64,000 bases of DNA from Flectonema sp. DT1601 (GCA_964019425.1 OZ025814.1:696001-760000), one strand, 5' to 3'; positions 41,843-52,373 are shown, counted from the stretch's first letter. Numbers and translations are program-made. Notes: generated by a model from the letters alone, not told the origin.

Positions 41843-42961
41843 ATGGATCTCGACTACGAACTAATCACTGAGAACATCAACATTGAGGCGGAAGTTGCTA
41901 TTTGCAAACCGAATGAACTCAAAGCGAGCTTTCCAAGAAGTGAGAAATCCATTAAAACAGTTCATACTGGACAGACTTATTTTAAAAACATCTGTGATGG
42001 TAGAGAAGACAGGTTAGTAGTAATCGTCGGACCATGCAGTATCCACGATGTTGAAGCCGCAAGAGAGTACGCTGCTAAGTTGAAAGCTCTTGCTGAGAAG
42101 TTATCAGATGTGTTAGTTATTTACATGAGAGTATACTTTGAGAAGCCTCGTACTAACGTCGGATGGAAAGGACTCCTTAACGACCCTGATCTGGACAACA
42201 GTTGCAAAATTGAAAAAGGTTTGGAAATGGGAAGATCCCTAATGTTGAGCGTCACTGAAATGGGAGTTCCAATTGCTGCGGAAGCCTTAGATGTTTTAAC
42301 CCCTCAGTACATTCAAGATTTAGTATCTTGGACTGCTATTGGAGCTCGTACTACTGAGTCTCCTTGTCATCGTCAAATGGCTTCTGGATTCTCATCAGCT
42401 GTTGGATTTAAAAATGGAACTGACGGAGATCTTGATGTCGCAGTTAACGCTATCCGCTCTGCCTGTCAACCATCATCATTCCTTACCTGTTCTGTCGAAG
42501 GTAGAGTTTGTGTTGTAGAAACTAAAGGAAATGCCTACACTCACATCGTTCTCAGAGGTGGAAAGTCTGGTCCAAACTACGAAGAAGAAGATATCAAAGA
42601 CTGTGAAACACGTCTAAGAGGAGCAGGGCTACCTGAGAACATTCTCGTCGACTGCAGTCATGGAAACTCATTGAAAGATCACAAGAAACAGAAGTTAGTA
42701 GTGGAATCCTTATTAAAACAAATTGAGAATGGAAACAGATCAATTATTGGTATGATGATTGAGAGTTACATTCATGAAGGAAACCAAAAACTACCAACTT
42801 GTAGTAATCCTAAGCAACAGTTGAAGTACGGAGTCTCCATTACTGATGCCTGCATTGGATGGGAAGAGACCGAAGAACTACTCAGCAGTGCTGCTGAAAG
42901 ACTTCGCAGTGTTCTTCCTGGACGTCGTACTTCAAATAACGTCACCCCTGCACAGCCGTAG
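41843..42961 (+). CDS. 3-deoxy-D-arabino-heptulosonate-7-phosphate synthase, class I (AroF/G/H type)
   Basis: A 372-residue enzyme of typical length for the bacterial/fungal AroFGH-Aro3/Aro4 group. It carries GPCSIHD (metal ligand Cys65), YFEKPRTNVGWKG, GARTTESPCHRQMASG, GFKNGTDG, VLRGGKSGPNY, DCSHGNS (His273), MIESYIHEGNQ (Glu307) and SITDACIGW (Asp335), so all four metal ligands are present. It joins phosphoenolpyruvate and erythrose-4-phosphate, the entry step to the shikimate pathway. It is a stand-alone protein rather than part of a pentafunctional AROM, and no other shikimate gene is in the window. No targeting peptide is seen, so it is probably cytosolic. Confidence 0.96.
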   Translation: MDLDYELITENINIEAEVAICKPNELKASFPRSEKSIKTVHTGQTYFKNICDGREDRLVVIVGPCSIHDVEAAREYAAKLKALAEKLSDVLVIYMRVYFEKPRTNVGWKGLLNDPDLDNSCKIEKGLEMGRSLMLSVTEMGVPIAAEALDVLTPQYIQDLVSWTAIGARTTESPCHRQMASGFSSAVGFKNGTDGDLDVAVNAIRSACQPSSFLTCSVEGRVCVVETKGNAYTHIVLRGGKSGPNYEEEDIKDCETRLRGAGLPENILVDCSHGNSLKDHKKQKLVVESLLKQIENGNRSIIGMMIESYIHEGNQKLPTCSNPKQQLKYGVSITDACIGWEETEELLSSAAERLRSVLPGRRTSNNVTPAQP

Positions 42962-44863
42962 ATCTCTTTAACTATTACGCTTGTGTGATATCAATGCGGA
43001 TCTTTACTTTGCCGTATTAAATTTTCCGAGTTAAAAAAAAAAGTTCTCCACGAGGAGATGTGAGTATTCTTTGTAAAGAATACTCACGAACATAGCTTTC
43101 CCTCCCTTTTGCTCGGAGAAAGCGCTTTTGCATTTCACTTTTAGCACTGTGTTTTTATAAAAATCAGTTGCATTGAGTGGTCTTTTCTTTCCTGGTTGGT
43201 TAAGTTTCCTTCCCACACTTTTCGCATTATCGGTAGCGGGGATTCTGATTGCTGCTTCTCATAGTTTTTATGGAAAAAAAAATATAAAAATAAAAATAAA
43301 AAAGAAAGATTCTCATCGCGGGTTTTTGCGACTCCTCTGCATTGCCGCAACTTGACACAATGGAACCTATGCCAAGTACTTTTTTTCTGTTCAGGGTGCA
43401 CACTACTCAAAGGCATCACTTGGAAGTATCCAACGAGGGATCGCGAAAAAAAAGAGATCATCTTATGCGTGCGTGTATTTTCTTCTCCTCTCCCCAATTA
43501 AGTTTTCCTTTTTTTTTTTTTTTTCTCTTTCGCAAATACATTTCTTTTTCCCTCCCCTCCCTTTTTTTTTCTTTCTTTTCTTTTTTCCTACATTGCCAGG
43601 CGCAAAATGCTTTATTTTTTAGCGACTGCAATAACTTTTAGTACTCGTTGATTGGGTTTTTTTATTTTTATATAATTTCTTTGTCGCATTTTCGTTTATT
43701 TTAGAATGAGATTTTGCCTGCTTGTAACAAGTACTTTACATTATCTCATCGCAGCAATCGGAATTTAATCTTGTTTTTACATCTCAAAAAAGAGTAAAAT
43801 CACGTAAGCGGCTGATTACCCACATCTTTCTTGTTCTTTTTTATTGTTTACTCCTCCTTTTTTTTTCTCTTTTATATGATGACTCGCTTAGTGCAGACTA
43901 CTTATCACTTTTCAAATCATACGTGGAATATTAGTATATCAGTTTTTCTTTTTTTTTTTTTGATGCCTTCTCCACTCGACACGTTAATTATGTTTTTGTG
44001 AGGATTCTTTTTTTTTATTCAAAGCTTCTAAAAAAAAAACTATTTCAAGCCCCTTTGTTTTTTTTTTCATTATACAGAAGCTTGTCTGAAAAGAAGAGGG
44101 AGATGAGAAGGGAAAAAAAAAAAAAAAAGATCCATCATTTCGATCAGAAATAGTTTTTGTATTGTCTTTGCATTGTGCGTACTTTGTAATGGAATGGCCA
44201 CTACCCTTCATTGACGTGTAGCTTATTATGTCGTGATACCACAGAGCATATCCACAGAATAAAAGTCTCTTTTTGAGATTACGTAGTCACGCCAAGATAT
44301 TGGCCTTTCTCCGATTATTCTTCCCCTATTTTTATTGATTTGGTACATGTTATAGAAGGGTGGCAAGGTCCCTAGTCCTAATCACAATCGCTTATCATTA
44401 CAAAAGTATAAACTATGTTTGCAGTAAAGAAAAACTGAAATTAATTTTTTTTTTCAATTTACGAACAAATCCAAACGTAACGAAATCAAGGAAAGTTCTG
44501 GGGAAGAACCCAGCCGCACTTATATCTTTTTAATTAGGCACTGTCAATTAATCAATGTTGCCTCGCGTACAAAGGATAAGTGTCTTCTTTGTCACTCCGA
44601 ATCGTGAGCAGAAAAAGAGTTCGTTTTTAAAGAAGGAAAAAAAAAAAAAAAAAAATGGGGAAAAAAAAAAGAAAAAAGAAAAACCCTGTGATAGTAGCCG
44701 CGTCTCCGACGGGATGACGGCAGTGTGAGTTGTGTGAACTTCACCCCCCAAAGAAAGAAAAAAAAAAATCCATGACAAACCACGTTGCATATTCTGTGAC
44801 TCTCTACAGTATTATTTCAATCAAACATCATTTCCCATCACAGAGAGAGAGAGAGAAGGAAAA
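42962..44863. other. Gene-free interval with strong stem-loops
   Basis: Just after DAHP synthase lie two adjacent hairpins: TCTCC-ACGA-GGAGA (43045-43058) and a perfect 12-bp stem (43060-43087). Further on are T/A runs and AATAAAAGTCTCTTTTTGAGA near 44261. No gene was identified in 1.9 kb. The acceptor ATCACAG ends at 44843. Confidence 0.7.
43060..43087. terminator. Perfect 12-bp stem-loop after the DAHP synthase gene
   Basis: GTGAGTATTCTT, loop TGTA, AAGAATACTCAC. It lies 100 bp past the stop codon and is preceded by a smaller hairpin. It could mark a transcript 3' end, stabilise the mRNA or encode a small RNA. The function is inferred from structure alone. Confidence 0.5.
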
Positions 44864-45859
44864 ATGTACATCCGTCGTCTATCAACCGTACGAAGATATT
44901 TTAGTACTATTCCTCTTATTGATGTCTCTCCTTATGTTAATCAATTAAATCCGAGTGTTGTTGTTCCAGAGATAATGTCTGCTTGTCAAGATGCGGGTTT
45001 TTTTCGAGTCTCTGGGTTACCAGTTACAACAGAAATAAAACAAGAAGCATTCTCAGAGTTGAGAAACTTTTTTGATGCACCGCAAGATGAAAAGATGAAA
45101 ATCCATGTCTCGAAGAACCTCGGAGTGAGAGGATTTATCGCTGAGTATGAACAAGGCAACTACGGTGTCGATACTACAGATAAACGATCAAGCGATGCTA
45201 TCGAACTAGAACAGATGGATTATAAACAAGTTTTTACACTTGGAACGGAATTATCAGTAAATGAAAAGTACTACAACGATTCAATGTTCGCTCCTAACAT
45301 ATGGCCTGATCATAAACTGTTTCCTAACTTTAAACCTTCCATTGAGAAATACTACTCTGAAGTGTTGAAATCGTCTCAAATTATGTTTCAGATATTCGCT
45401 TTGTGTCTTGGTCTTGATAAAGATTTCTTTAAATTGATAACACAAAAACCGATGAACTCTATGAACTGCATCTTATACCCTCCGGAAGCAAACTCAACTG
45501 GGATCGGTTCCCACACTGATTTCGAATGTTTTACACTCCTCGCACAGGGTGATATTCCAGGTTTGGAGATATACAGTGATGATGGTAATTGGATACCCGT
45601 TCCAGCGGATCCAGATACTTTTATTGTTAACATTGGAGATATGCTTGCTCGATGGTCAAATAATAAAATGAAATCTACAGTCCACAGAGCGCTAAATCAC
45701 AGAACCAAAACACGTCAATCGATAGCATTTTTCTGTTGTTGTGACTATGATGCGATTATTACTCCAATCACCACCGGTGATGAAAAACCTGAATTTGAAC
45801 CTATCCAGGCAGGCGACCATCTTATGGGGAGAATCAACCAGGCAAACGTTAGCGTTTAA
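44864..45859 (+). CDS. 2-oxoglutarate/Fe(II)-dependent dioxygenase (isopenicillin-N-synthase-like)
   Basis: A 331-residue protein. The N-terminus MYIRRLSTVRRYFST looks like a mitochondrial presequence, after which PLIDVSPYV starts the DIOX_N region. The jelly-roll core has the iron triad His217-Asp219 (SHTDFECFTLL) and His274 (STVHRAL), and the 2OG/RxS pair Arg284-Ser286. Length and layout match the plant/fungal/bacterial DIOX group rather than prolyl hydroxylases. The substrate cannot be read from sequence. The leader ends CATCACAG at 44843, followed by a GA-repeat. A shikimate-pathway gene lies upstream but no functional link is shown. Confidence 0.92.
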   Translation: MYIRRLSTVRRYFSTIPLIDVSPYVNQLNPSVVVPEIMSACQDAGFFRVSGLPVTTEIKQEAFSELRNFFDAPQDEKMKIHVSKNLGVRGFIAEYEQGNYGVDTTDKRSSDAIELEQMDYKQVFTLGTELSVNEKYYNDSMFAPNIWPDHKLFPNFKPSIEKYYSEVLKSSQIMFQIFALCLGLDKDFFKLITQKPMNSMNCILYPPEANSTGIGSHTDFECFTLLAQGDIPGLEIYSDDGNWIPVPADPDTFIVNIGDMLARWSNNKMKSTVHRALNHRTKTRQSIAFFCCCDYDAIITPITTGDEKPEFEPIQAGDHLMGRINQANVSV

Positions 45860-46235
45860 TATCATTTGCTGTATGTTTATGCTATATTCCTGTATGGCAA
45901 TAACCTTGGGCCTTTTAAGGCTTTAGAATTTTTGATTTGAAAGCAACAGCGGTTCGCTCGTCTTTGATAATCTCAAGGCTGTGAGTTGCGACTATTTTTA
46001 ATTGAAGTATTGATTTATTTTTAATCTCTTTTATCTTTCTTCAGAAAGCAACACACGTGATATGTTCTTTTTAAAGGTTTGAGATCTTAATCTTAAAAAC
46101 CTTTTCTTTTTATGTCTTAGTTTAGTGAACTGATTTATAACAAACTCTACATTATGGTTATATACTGGTTTCTGTTTTTAGAAAAATTCCAACGTGACAG
46201 GATGTGTGAAATAACTAAAATGGCTGAATAACATC
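45860..46235. other. Intergenic region with acceptor and uORF
   Basis: Pyrimidine-rich, with CTGTTTTTAG ending at 46181. A ten-codon uORF (46202-46231) stops 4 nt before the next ATG. Confidence 0.6.
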
Positions 46236-49178
46236 ATGGTAATGAGACCAATGAAGCAAGATGTTAAGGGGAGAAAGACAGAAGCTGTAAGGAAGATTCG
46301 AGAAGGAGAAATCTTGAGAATAATGAGGAGGATGGTACTAAAGAATGAAACCAGCAGTCTAACTAGTGACAATACCTTTAGTGCAGCAACATCAGTTGCA
46401 TCGCCGGCTACAAGTTGCCAGCAGGTAGGAGCTGCTGCAAGTGTCACTAGTGATCGGTTGAAATCAAGTACAGACAGTGTTATTCTCTCTCGTTATAAGA
46501 ATCTTAAGAAAGCAGTAGACGAAGGCGATACTTCTCCCACGGAATTAGATAATAAAACTTTATCAATCCCAGTTAAAAAGACTACAAGTGATCTTTGCCT
46601 GAGACCCTGGACACCTGAAGTCACTTCTAATGACCATTTACAAAAGGAAACTCCGTCAGCTGACCTAAAATTCCAGTCGGGAGTTAAATTACGCGGAAAC
46701 ATAAAAAACAATGAACCAAAGCAAAAGTGTACTTCACCCGCATTGTTGTCACCGACGCTTTCATTTTGTAGTTCTTCGGAAATACCAACTGCGACTAAAA
46801 ATTTAAAGCATACTTGCAGTACGCTCTCTCTTAGTAGTATACGGGGTGGTGCTGGATCACTTCGGAAGTTGGTTGAGAAATCAAGAAACAGTCCCAATTC
46901 ATCATCATCAAAGACCCCGAGGAGATTAGTACCTAAAATTAGTTTCGAGAGAATGACCTACGGGAATAGGCTACGACATGCTCTGAATAAGAATGTTACT
47001 CAGGTATCGAAGTCTAAAGTGAGTCAACTAACAGTTTCAGAAAAAACTGGCAGAGCCATAACAAACCTAGCTGAGGAAGATGACTTTATTAAGATGAAAG
47101 AATCACTACTTGTTAATACTAATCTCATCGTCTCAAAACAGCAAACCGAATCTACTGAAGCAACACGTCGAGAAGCAATCACCTACGAGGGTACACTGAG
47201 CACTACTACGTTATTAAAAATTCAAACTTTATTAAAATCACATTATCTGCAACACCAAAATTGCATATCATCGGAGAATCAAATTAGAGATGAGCTTTTC
47301 AAGACGGAAATCTCTGATTGGGAAAATGTTGCTACGATGCAAGTTGATGGATTTAAGAAAGCGAAAGAGAATTTTACAACGAGGATTCTAAGGGAAAATG
47401 CACACGTCGTGAGGGAAAAAAACCAATTATTGACTGTTTCCGCACCTGTTCAGAATTTAGAAAAATTCTATAACATCCAAAGAGAACTGGTCTGTGAACG
47501 TGAGTCACAGGATTATAAAAGAATTGAAGTAGCAGTGACTTGTTTTAATCAAAAGAATAAACTGTTTGATATTAATAATGGATCCTTAAGGATATTCTTT
47601 ACTGTTTTGAACACGTTTGTGAAACTTTTCAATGAGGAAAAACGAGAAAGAGAACTGCTAATAGACTACAACAACAAACAGCTAACAATTGAACGTTCGA
47701 ATAACATCGACAGGAGAGCTCTATTGCAAGATTGTAATCATTGCGGACGCTGCATTGTTAGTTCAGAAGACTATTTAAGGTCTGAAATTCTAGTCTACAG
47801 ACACGAATCTATGTCTAGGATAACAAATCAAGCAGTCTTCATCAATCAAAGACAGTCAGAAATAAAAACATTTTTAATAAATACTGAACACGAAACCAGA
47901 TTAATGATAAAAACAAGTGAGTTAAGAAAACCTGAAAAAGTGATTTGGGGAATTCAGTTATCGGAAATAAGAAATCGACAAGCAATACTAAACGGCTATG
48001 AGAGGATTACGAGTTTACCGCTATTGAAAACGCAATTATCAGAATCTAACCACCGAATTCAAATGGAACAGCATGAAATAATTAATCTTGAGGAACTTTA
48101 TCGGAAGACGTTATCAATGGCATGCCTCGTGAGTTCTTGGGCAATGTCAATTTATATAAAGAATGTTAATAATGATATTTGTGTTCAGAAAAATCGTGAC
48201 CGACAATACATTTTTTATTGCGCAGAATCAGCAAGTCGACAACAAATATTTCGAAAACAAGATTTGAAATTTTCATTAATTCAAAAGTCATCGGACAGAA
48301 ATATTGTTATCATCATAAAATTAGTATCAGCACACAAGACTGGTGCTAATATGATCAGACACCAGGAATCATCAAGAAAACTAATCATTATTAACTGGCT
48401 TCAAATATGCATGGAAGAGACAGCCTATCGACAACACCTACAAAAACTACTATTCCGCAAACACAACATCGGCTGCTTTCAACACTTGAGAGCAGTAAAA
48501 CGAAGAGGCATCATCCAAGAGGAAGTTGAGGAGAGAAGGGGAATTTTAATTCGTTTTTCAGTTATTGGATCTGAGACGTCGAGTAGAAAGATAATAGAAA
48601 TACTTAAGGAGAACAGATACGCGAAGCTTCGCTTTATGGAAAATAGCAGCAAGGAAAGCGCTTCAAGACGACAACTTTCAAAAAGTTGGTATTCAGAAAG
48701 TATTTCTGTTTTATTAAGATGGATGTTCGACGGTGATAATCTTACTCTGAGTAATCAAGAAGTGGTCGCACGTGGTCAGGTTTTTCATGGTGAGTATGCA
48801 GCCTTTTGTGAAATACGAAAACAATACACCACATCATTCATAATAGCTAACAGTGACACAGAGACGTGTTATCGAAGTAATATTTTACAAGAAGAGATGT
48901 CCTGTAGAGTGACTCTTCATATTTTACAACGTCGTCGATCTGAATATCTCCTTCGCAATTGGATTGAAAGACATGAGAAATCAGCTCGAATGCGATTCCC
49001 GAGAATTGGTATTTTCAGTCCTCAGCTTGGTGTTGCTATTACAGACAAGCAAGGACCTGTTCATCCTTTGGTAGCACCATTTCCTTTTGTTGATCCAACA
49101 GCTCTCAGTTATGGTGATCGTTTGCAACATCCACATCACAGTTTTTGGGGTGTCGGTGGTGCTCCTCAAACGCTTTAG
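46236..49178 (+). CDS. Unknown 980-residue protein with cryptic E-S/T-x-x-R repeats
   Basis: Residues 1-290 are Ser/Thr/Lys-rich and probably disordered. Residues about 300-920 are helical and charged, with a degenerate motif recurring roughly every 25-60 residues: HESMSRI, TEHETRLMI, SESNHRIQM, AESASRQQI, HQESSRKLI, EETAYRQHL, SETSSRKII, KESASRRQL, TETCYRSNI. The C-terminus (about 925-980) is Pro/Gly/His-rich, with FPFVDPTALSYGDR. There is no signal peptide, TM helix or enzyme motif. A cytoskeletal or axonemal structural protein is possible. The family is not recognised. It is preceded by a ten-codon uORF. Confidence 0.75.
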   Translation: MVMRPMKQDVKGRKTEAVRKIREGEILRIMRRMVLKNETSSLTSDNTFSAATSVASPATSCQQVGAAASVTSDRLKSSTDSVILSRYKNLKKAVDEGDTSPTELDNKTLSIPVKKTTSDLCLRPWTPEVTSNDHLQKETPSADLKFQSGVKLRGNIKNNEPKQKCTSPALLSPTLSFCSSSEIPTATKNLKHTCSTLSLSSIRGGAGSLRKLVEKSRNSPNSSSSKTPRRLVPKISFERMTYGNRLRHALNKNVTQVSKSKVSQLTVSEKTGRAITNLAEEDDFIKMKESLLVNTNLIVSKQQTESTEATRREAITYEGTLSTTTLLKIQTLLKSHYLQHQNCISSENQIRDELFKTEISDWENVATMQVDGFKKAKENFTTRILRENAHVVREKNQLLTVSAPVQNLEKFYNIQRELVCERESQDYKRIEVAVTCFNQKNKLFDINNGSLRIFFTVLNTFVKLFNEEKRERELLIDYNNKQLTIERSNNIDRRALLQDCNHCGRCIVSSEDYLRSEILVYRHESMSRITNQAVFINQRQSEIKTFLINTEHETRLMIKTSELRKPEKVIWGIQLSEIRNRQAILNGYERITSLPLLKTQLSESNHRIQMEQHEIINLEELYRKTLSMACLVSSWAMSIYIKNVNNDICVQKNRDRQYIFYCAESASRQQIFRKQDLKFSLIQKSSDRNIVIIIKLVSAHKTGANMIRHQESSRKLIIINWLQICMEETAYRQHLQKLLFRKHNIGCFQHLRAVKRRGIIQEEVEERRGILIRFSVIGSETSSRKIIEILKENRYAKLRFMENSSKESASRRQLSKSWYSESISVLLRWMFDGDNLTLSNQEVVARGQVFHGEYAAFCEIRKQYTTSFIIANSDTETCYRSNILQEEMSCRVTLHILQRRRSEYLLRNWIERHEKSARMRFPRIGIFSPQLGVAITDKQGPVHPLVAPFPFVDPTALSYGDRLQHPHHSFWGVGGAPQTL

Positions 49179-49562
49179 AGAATCATCGCCAACATTTATA
49201 TTGTTGTGTGTTTTCATTGTAGTCACTGAACGAGTTCATTGAACTCAAAATAATAACCTTTATTGCTCTGTATATTTGTGTTATGTTACTATCCCTGAAA
49301 AGGTGGATTTTTTTATATGTTTTTTTCTTTTTTTTTTTTTTATGTTGTTTTATTGTATTTTTCGTTTTTTCTCTTTTTTTTCGATGATTATTTAGAGCAA
49401 AATAGCAGCTCAGTTAACATTAAAAAAAAAAACATGCAATTAAGCTCTTTTCCACCAGTACTTTATTGTAATGACTGCTGATGCTCTGCTGTATGTTTCT
49501 GTGTTTACTTTTTCTTCAACAAAATATGACTCTTAATTCTTATCTATCAGCTCCTTCATGAT
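49179..49562. other. Intergenic region
   Basis: T-runs, then CTATCAG ending at 49550. The three-codon uORF ATG-ATA-TGA (49558-49566) overlaps the next start codon. Confidence 0.6.
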
Positions 49563-50612
49563 ATGATACTTAATAGGTGTTTTAAGTATGGAGCTAGTAG
49601 GGGAATGCGATTTGTAAAATCCTCAAGTTCGATTCCCTCGTATTACAATGAAGCTCGTGAATTCTTCGAAAAGGGAGATCTGGCAAGGGCTGAGATGTCG
49701 ATGAGAAATGGTATATCAAGCGAAGGATATGAAAAAACTCATAACGCGGAAAGTAAGATTCGAGACAAGCTTCAGTTAATTGCCATCCTTCGCAAACAAG
49801 AACGGTTTAGAGAAGGAGAACAGATGGCTGGTGAAATGCTACGAGAAAACCCTGACGTTAATAACAATACTTTAGTAGAAGCACACGTTACCTATGCAGA
49901 GATTCTCTGCCAAACTGAAAACTGGATTCTTGCGTGTGATACATCTATAAAGGCTGAAAGCTTATTTACGGATGAAACCACTGACAGTATTCGTATTCGG
50001 ATGTACAGTTCTATGTACCTCTCCAGTTATGAATCCTCTCAGTTTGATTTACTAATTAAAGCTGCTTTACAATTATATTTTCTGCAACACTCATCATCAA
50101 CTGCTCAAGACGTGTCCACGTCTTACCTAATAGCTCGTAATATTTCTACAGCTTTGGAATATTGCAAGTTGGCAAGAGAATTATGTGCTGAAAAAGAAGA
50201 ATCTCCTTGTCAAGTTTGGCTTGAAAATATAGTGAAATCAATTTCTGATGACACTTCAGAAGATATAATTAGATCTCACATAGCGACTCTAAAACTGTTT
50301 AGAAGAGAACCAAAAGTTTATTATGAATTATTACTAAGTAACACGTCACTTGATAGTAGTCGACTTGATAAAATAATGAACTCTTCCTCTGAAGATGATT
50401 TTAATGAGTGTCCGGAAGACTCTGACGAGTACATAGAAACTTCAGAGGTTCAGAGAATCGAATCTGATATTCCCATTACGATACCTGACTCTCTTTCAGC
50501 AGGTAATTCCGATGAGTTTGTCTCAATTAAAAAATCAGATTTAATTAATTTACGTCAGAAAGTTGCAGAACTTCAATCTGTTCTTGACGTTCTTGATAAA
50601 CAAACAAAATAA
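49563..50612 (+). CDS. TPR-like helical-repeat protein, possibly mitochondrial
   Basis: A 349-residue protein. The N-terminus MILNRCFKYGASRGMRFVKSS is basic and hydroxylated, like a mitochondrial presequence. TPR-like helices follow (YYNEAREFFEKGDLARAEM, LQLIAILRKQERFREGEQM, VEAHVTYAEILCQTENW) to about residue 215. An acidic linker (SSEDDFNECPEDSDEYIE) leads to a short C-terminal coiled coil (LINLRQKVAELQSVLDVL). It is probably a scaffold or assembly factor, and the family is not identified. Its start overlaps a uORF stop as ATGA. Confidence 0.75.
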   Translation: MILNRCFKYGASRGMRFVKSSSSIPSYYNEAREFFEKGDLARAEMSMRNGISSEGYEKTHNAESKIRDKLQLIAILRKQERFREGEQMAGEMLRENPDVNNNTLVEAHVTYAEILCQTENWILACDTSIKAESLFTDETTDSIRIRMYSSMYLSSYESSQFDLLIKAALQLYFLQHSSSTAQDVSTSYLIARNISTALEYCKLARELCAEKEESPCQVWLENIVKSISDDTSEDIIRSHIATLKLFRREPKVYYELLLSNTSLDSSRLDKIMNSSSEDDFNECPEDSDEYIETSEVQRIESDIPITIPDSLSAGNSDEFVSIKKSDLINLRQKVAELQSVLDVLDKQTK

Positions 50613-50703
50613 AAGAACATTTTTTTTGTCAATCCAAAAAAAAAAAAAAAAAAAAAAAAACTCTTTTTTTGCTTGTTATCAAATTTTATTGTTATTATAA
50701 TTG

Positions 50704-50735
<32 letters not shown>

Positions 50736-51199
50736 GTTAGGTTTTGCTGCTGCTGCTGCTGCAGCGCCTCAATCATATTTACTGTTTGTTATTTATAAAA
50801 CTATGAAATGCTTTCTTGCTCGCTTTCGGTTTTAACTGCCATCAGTTCGCATATTGCGAACGAAAAAGCAATTTTTTGATTGCTTTAAAAAAAAAATCTA
50901 TTTTTTCAAAGATTTTTTTTAAATACTTTATTCATTAATATACAGATTGACATAACAAAAAATGAACGGCAGTGAGGGTTTTTATTTTTATTATTATTTA
51001 AATAATAATTTTTAATAAAAATTCGAAAGCCCCCCTATTAGGACTGACTTTACCAGAGAAGATGGATTGTTAGCCAAAGGCGGGGGGCAATATTCTTTTT
51101 TTCATTTTTTCCCCTTACTACTATACTCTGCAGCTTTCTCTCTGCTTGAAAAAGTTCTCTTCGTCACAGCATCTCATATGAATAATCAAGTTAATTAAA
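50613..51199. other. Intergenic region with hairpins and CTG microsatellite
   Basis: It contains A and T runs, a GCT triplet run (about 50744-50762), a 7-bp stem-loop GTTCGCA-TAT-TGCGAAC (50845-50861), a 20-bp perfect AT palindrome (50990-51009) with longer imperfect arms, acceptor CACAG ending at 51169, and a seven-codon uORF (51178-51198) that ends one base before the next ATG. Confidence 0.7.
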
Positions 51200-52084
51200 A
51201 TGATAAATACAATAGAAAATGATCCTGTTGCGAGAGCTGAATCACTGCCGAGTCAATTTGATTCTCAAAACGCAGTTGCTATTAAAAGAGAGGCGATCCT
51301 ACTGAGGGGAATAATCCAAAAATTAGAGAGTGAACTCGGTCTTTTAAAAAGAGAAAAAAGTGGATACGATGACAACTTGAGAATATTACAAACTGAAAAC
51401 GAGAGATTGATATGTGAATTGAGAGACCAACGTAGAAATAATAAACAAATTGAAATTGATTTATCGAGACAAAGTGATGCACATAATGCGACAACAATAT
51501 TATTAAGAGAGTCAAATGACGTTGAACTCCACAAATTAAAAAATGAAATGCAAGTAGCTCACTGGAATCACGAAGAAGAAACCCAACGAAATATAATAAT
51601 AACTGATGAACGGGTAACTCGATTTCAACATCATGTTAAATCGACTACTGTGATTATTACTGCTAATCTGTTAGCGACGAGGGATGAAGAAACAAAAAAA
51701 CATAGTGAAGAGCTCTCAATAATTAAAGAACAGTATACAACTCATGTTGATGCTTTGGAAGAAGAAATTAGAGTTTTGAGGGAAGTTTCGAAACGATCAA
51801 CATTACCATCGACGGACACGTCAGCTCTAATTAATCGACTTCGTCTTGTTGAAGTAACAGAAACCTCGGCTTTACAACAACAGGCTCGAGATTCTCAAAT
51901 TAGCACCTTAGAATCAAAGCTATCGCAATTCATGTCTGCTAACGAATCTCTTTTAGTCTTATCAAAAGAACAAGATGCTGATGTTCGTTTATTACAATTG
52001 GAAAATAAAAAGCTATCTGCTGCTTTAAAGAGTAAGAGAACTCTAATTTCATCTCTCATAGGTCCTTTAGATACAATTGACTAA
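51200..52084 (+). CDS. Coiled-coil protein of unknown role
   Basis: A 294-residue protein that is almost entirely heptad-like from about 30 to 280 (LESELGLLKREKSGYDDNL, VDALEEEIRVLREVSKR, ISTLESKLSQFMSANESLL), with no globular domain, TM or signal. It is likely cytoskeletal or centriolar/flagellar, inferred only from structure. The last 50 codons plus 3' flank are duplicated in tandem just downstream in decayed form. Confidence 0.75.
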   Translation: MINTIENDPVARAESLPSQFDSQNAVAIKREAILLRGIIQKLESELGLLKREKSGYDDNLRILQTENERLICELRDQRRNNKQIEIDLSRQSDAHNATTILLRESNDVELHKLKNEMQVAHWNHEEETQRNIIITDERVTRFQHHVKSTTVIITANLLATRDEETKKHSEELSIIKEQYTTHVDALEEEIRVLREVSKRSTLPSTDTSALINRLRLVEVTETSALQQQARDSQISTLESKLSQFMSANESLLVLSKEQDADVRLLQLENKKLSAALKSKRTLISSLIGPLDTID

Positions 52085-52114
52085 CGCTGTGTGTGAATAT
52101 CACTTCACATCAAG

Positions 52115-52315
52115 TCTGCTTACGAATCTCTTTTTAGTCTTATTAAAAAAACAAGATGCTGATGTTCGTTCATTACGTTTAGAAAATAAAAAAAATTATC
52201 TGCTGCTTTAAAGAGTAAGAGAATTCTAATTTTTTTCTCTCATTGGTCCCTTAGATAACAATCGACTATACGCTATTTGTTGAATATAAACTCTTTAGCA
52301 AGCCATTTCACATCA
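52115..52315 (+). pseudogene. Decayed tandem duplicate of the 3' end of the coiled-coil gene
   Basis: It matches 51935-52114 along its length (TCTGCT-ACGAATCTC, AAACAAGATGCTGATGTTCG, CTGCTTTAAAGAGTAAGAGA) but has several small indels and substitutions that break the frame. It has no start of its own. Unequal crossing-over or slippage made the copy, which then drifted. Confidence 0.8.
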
Positions 52316-52373
52316 AAAAATAAAACATTACAATTTTTATATTTTCTATCCTCTGCCTACTTAGAAGGTAATT

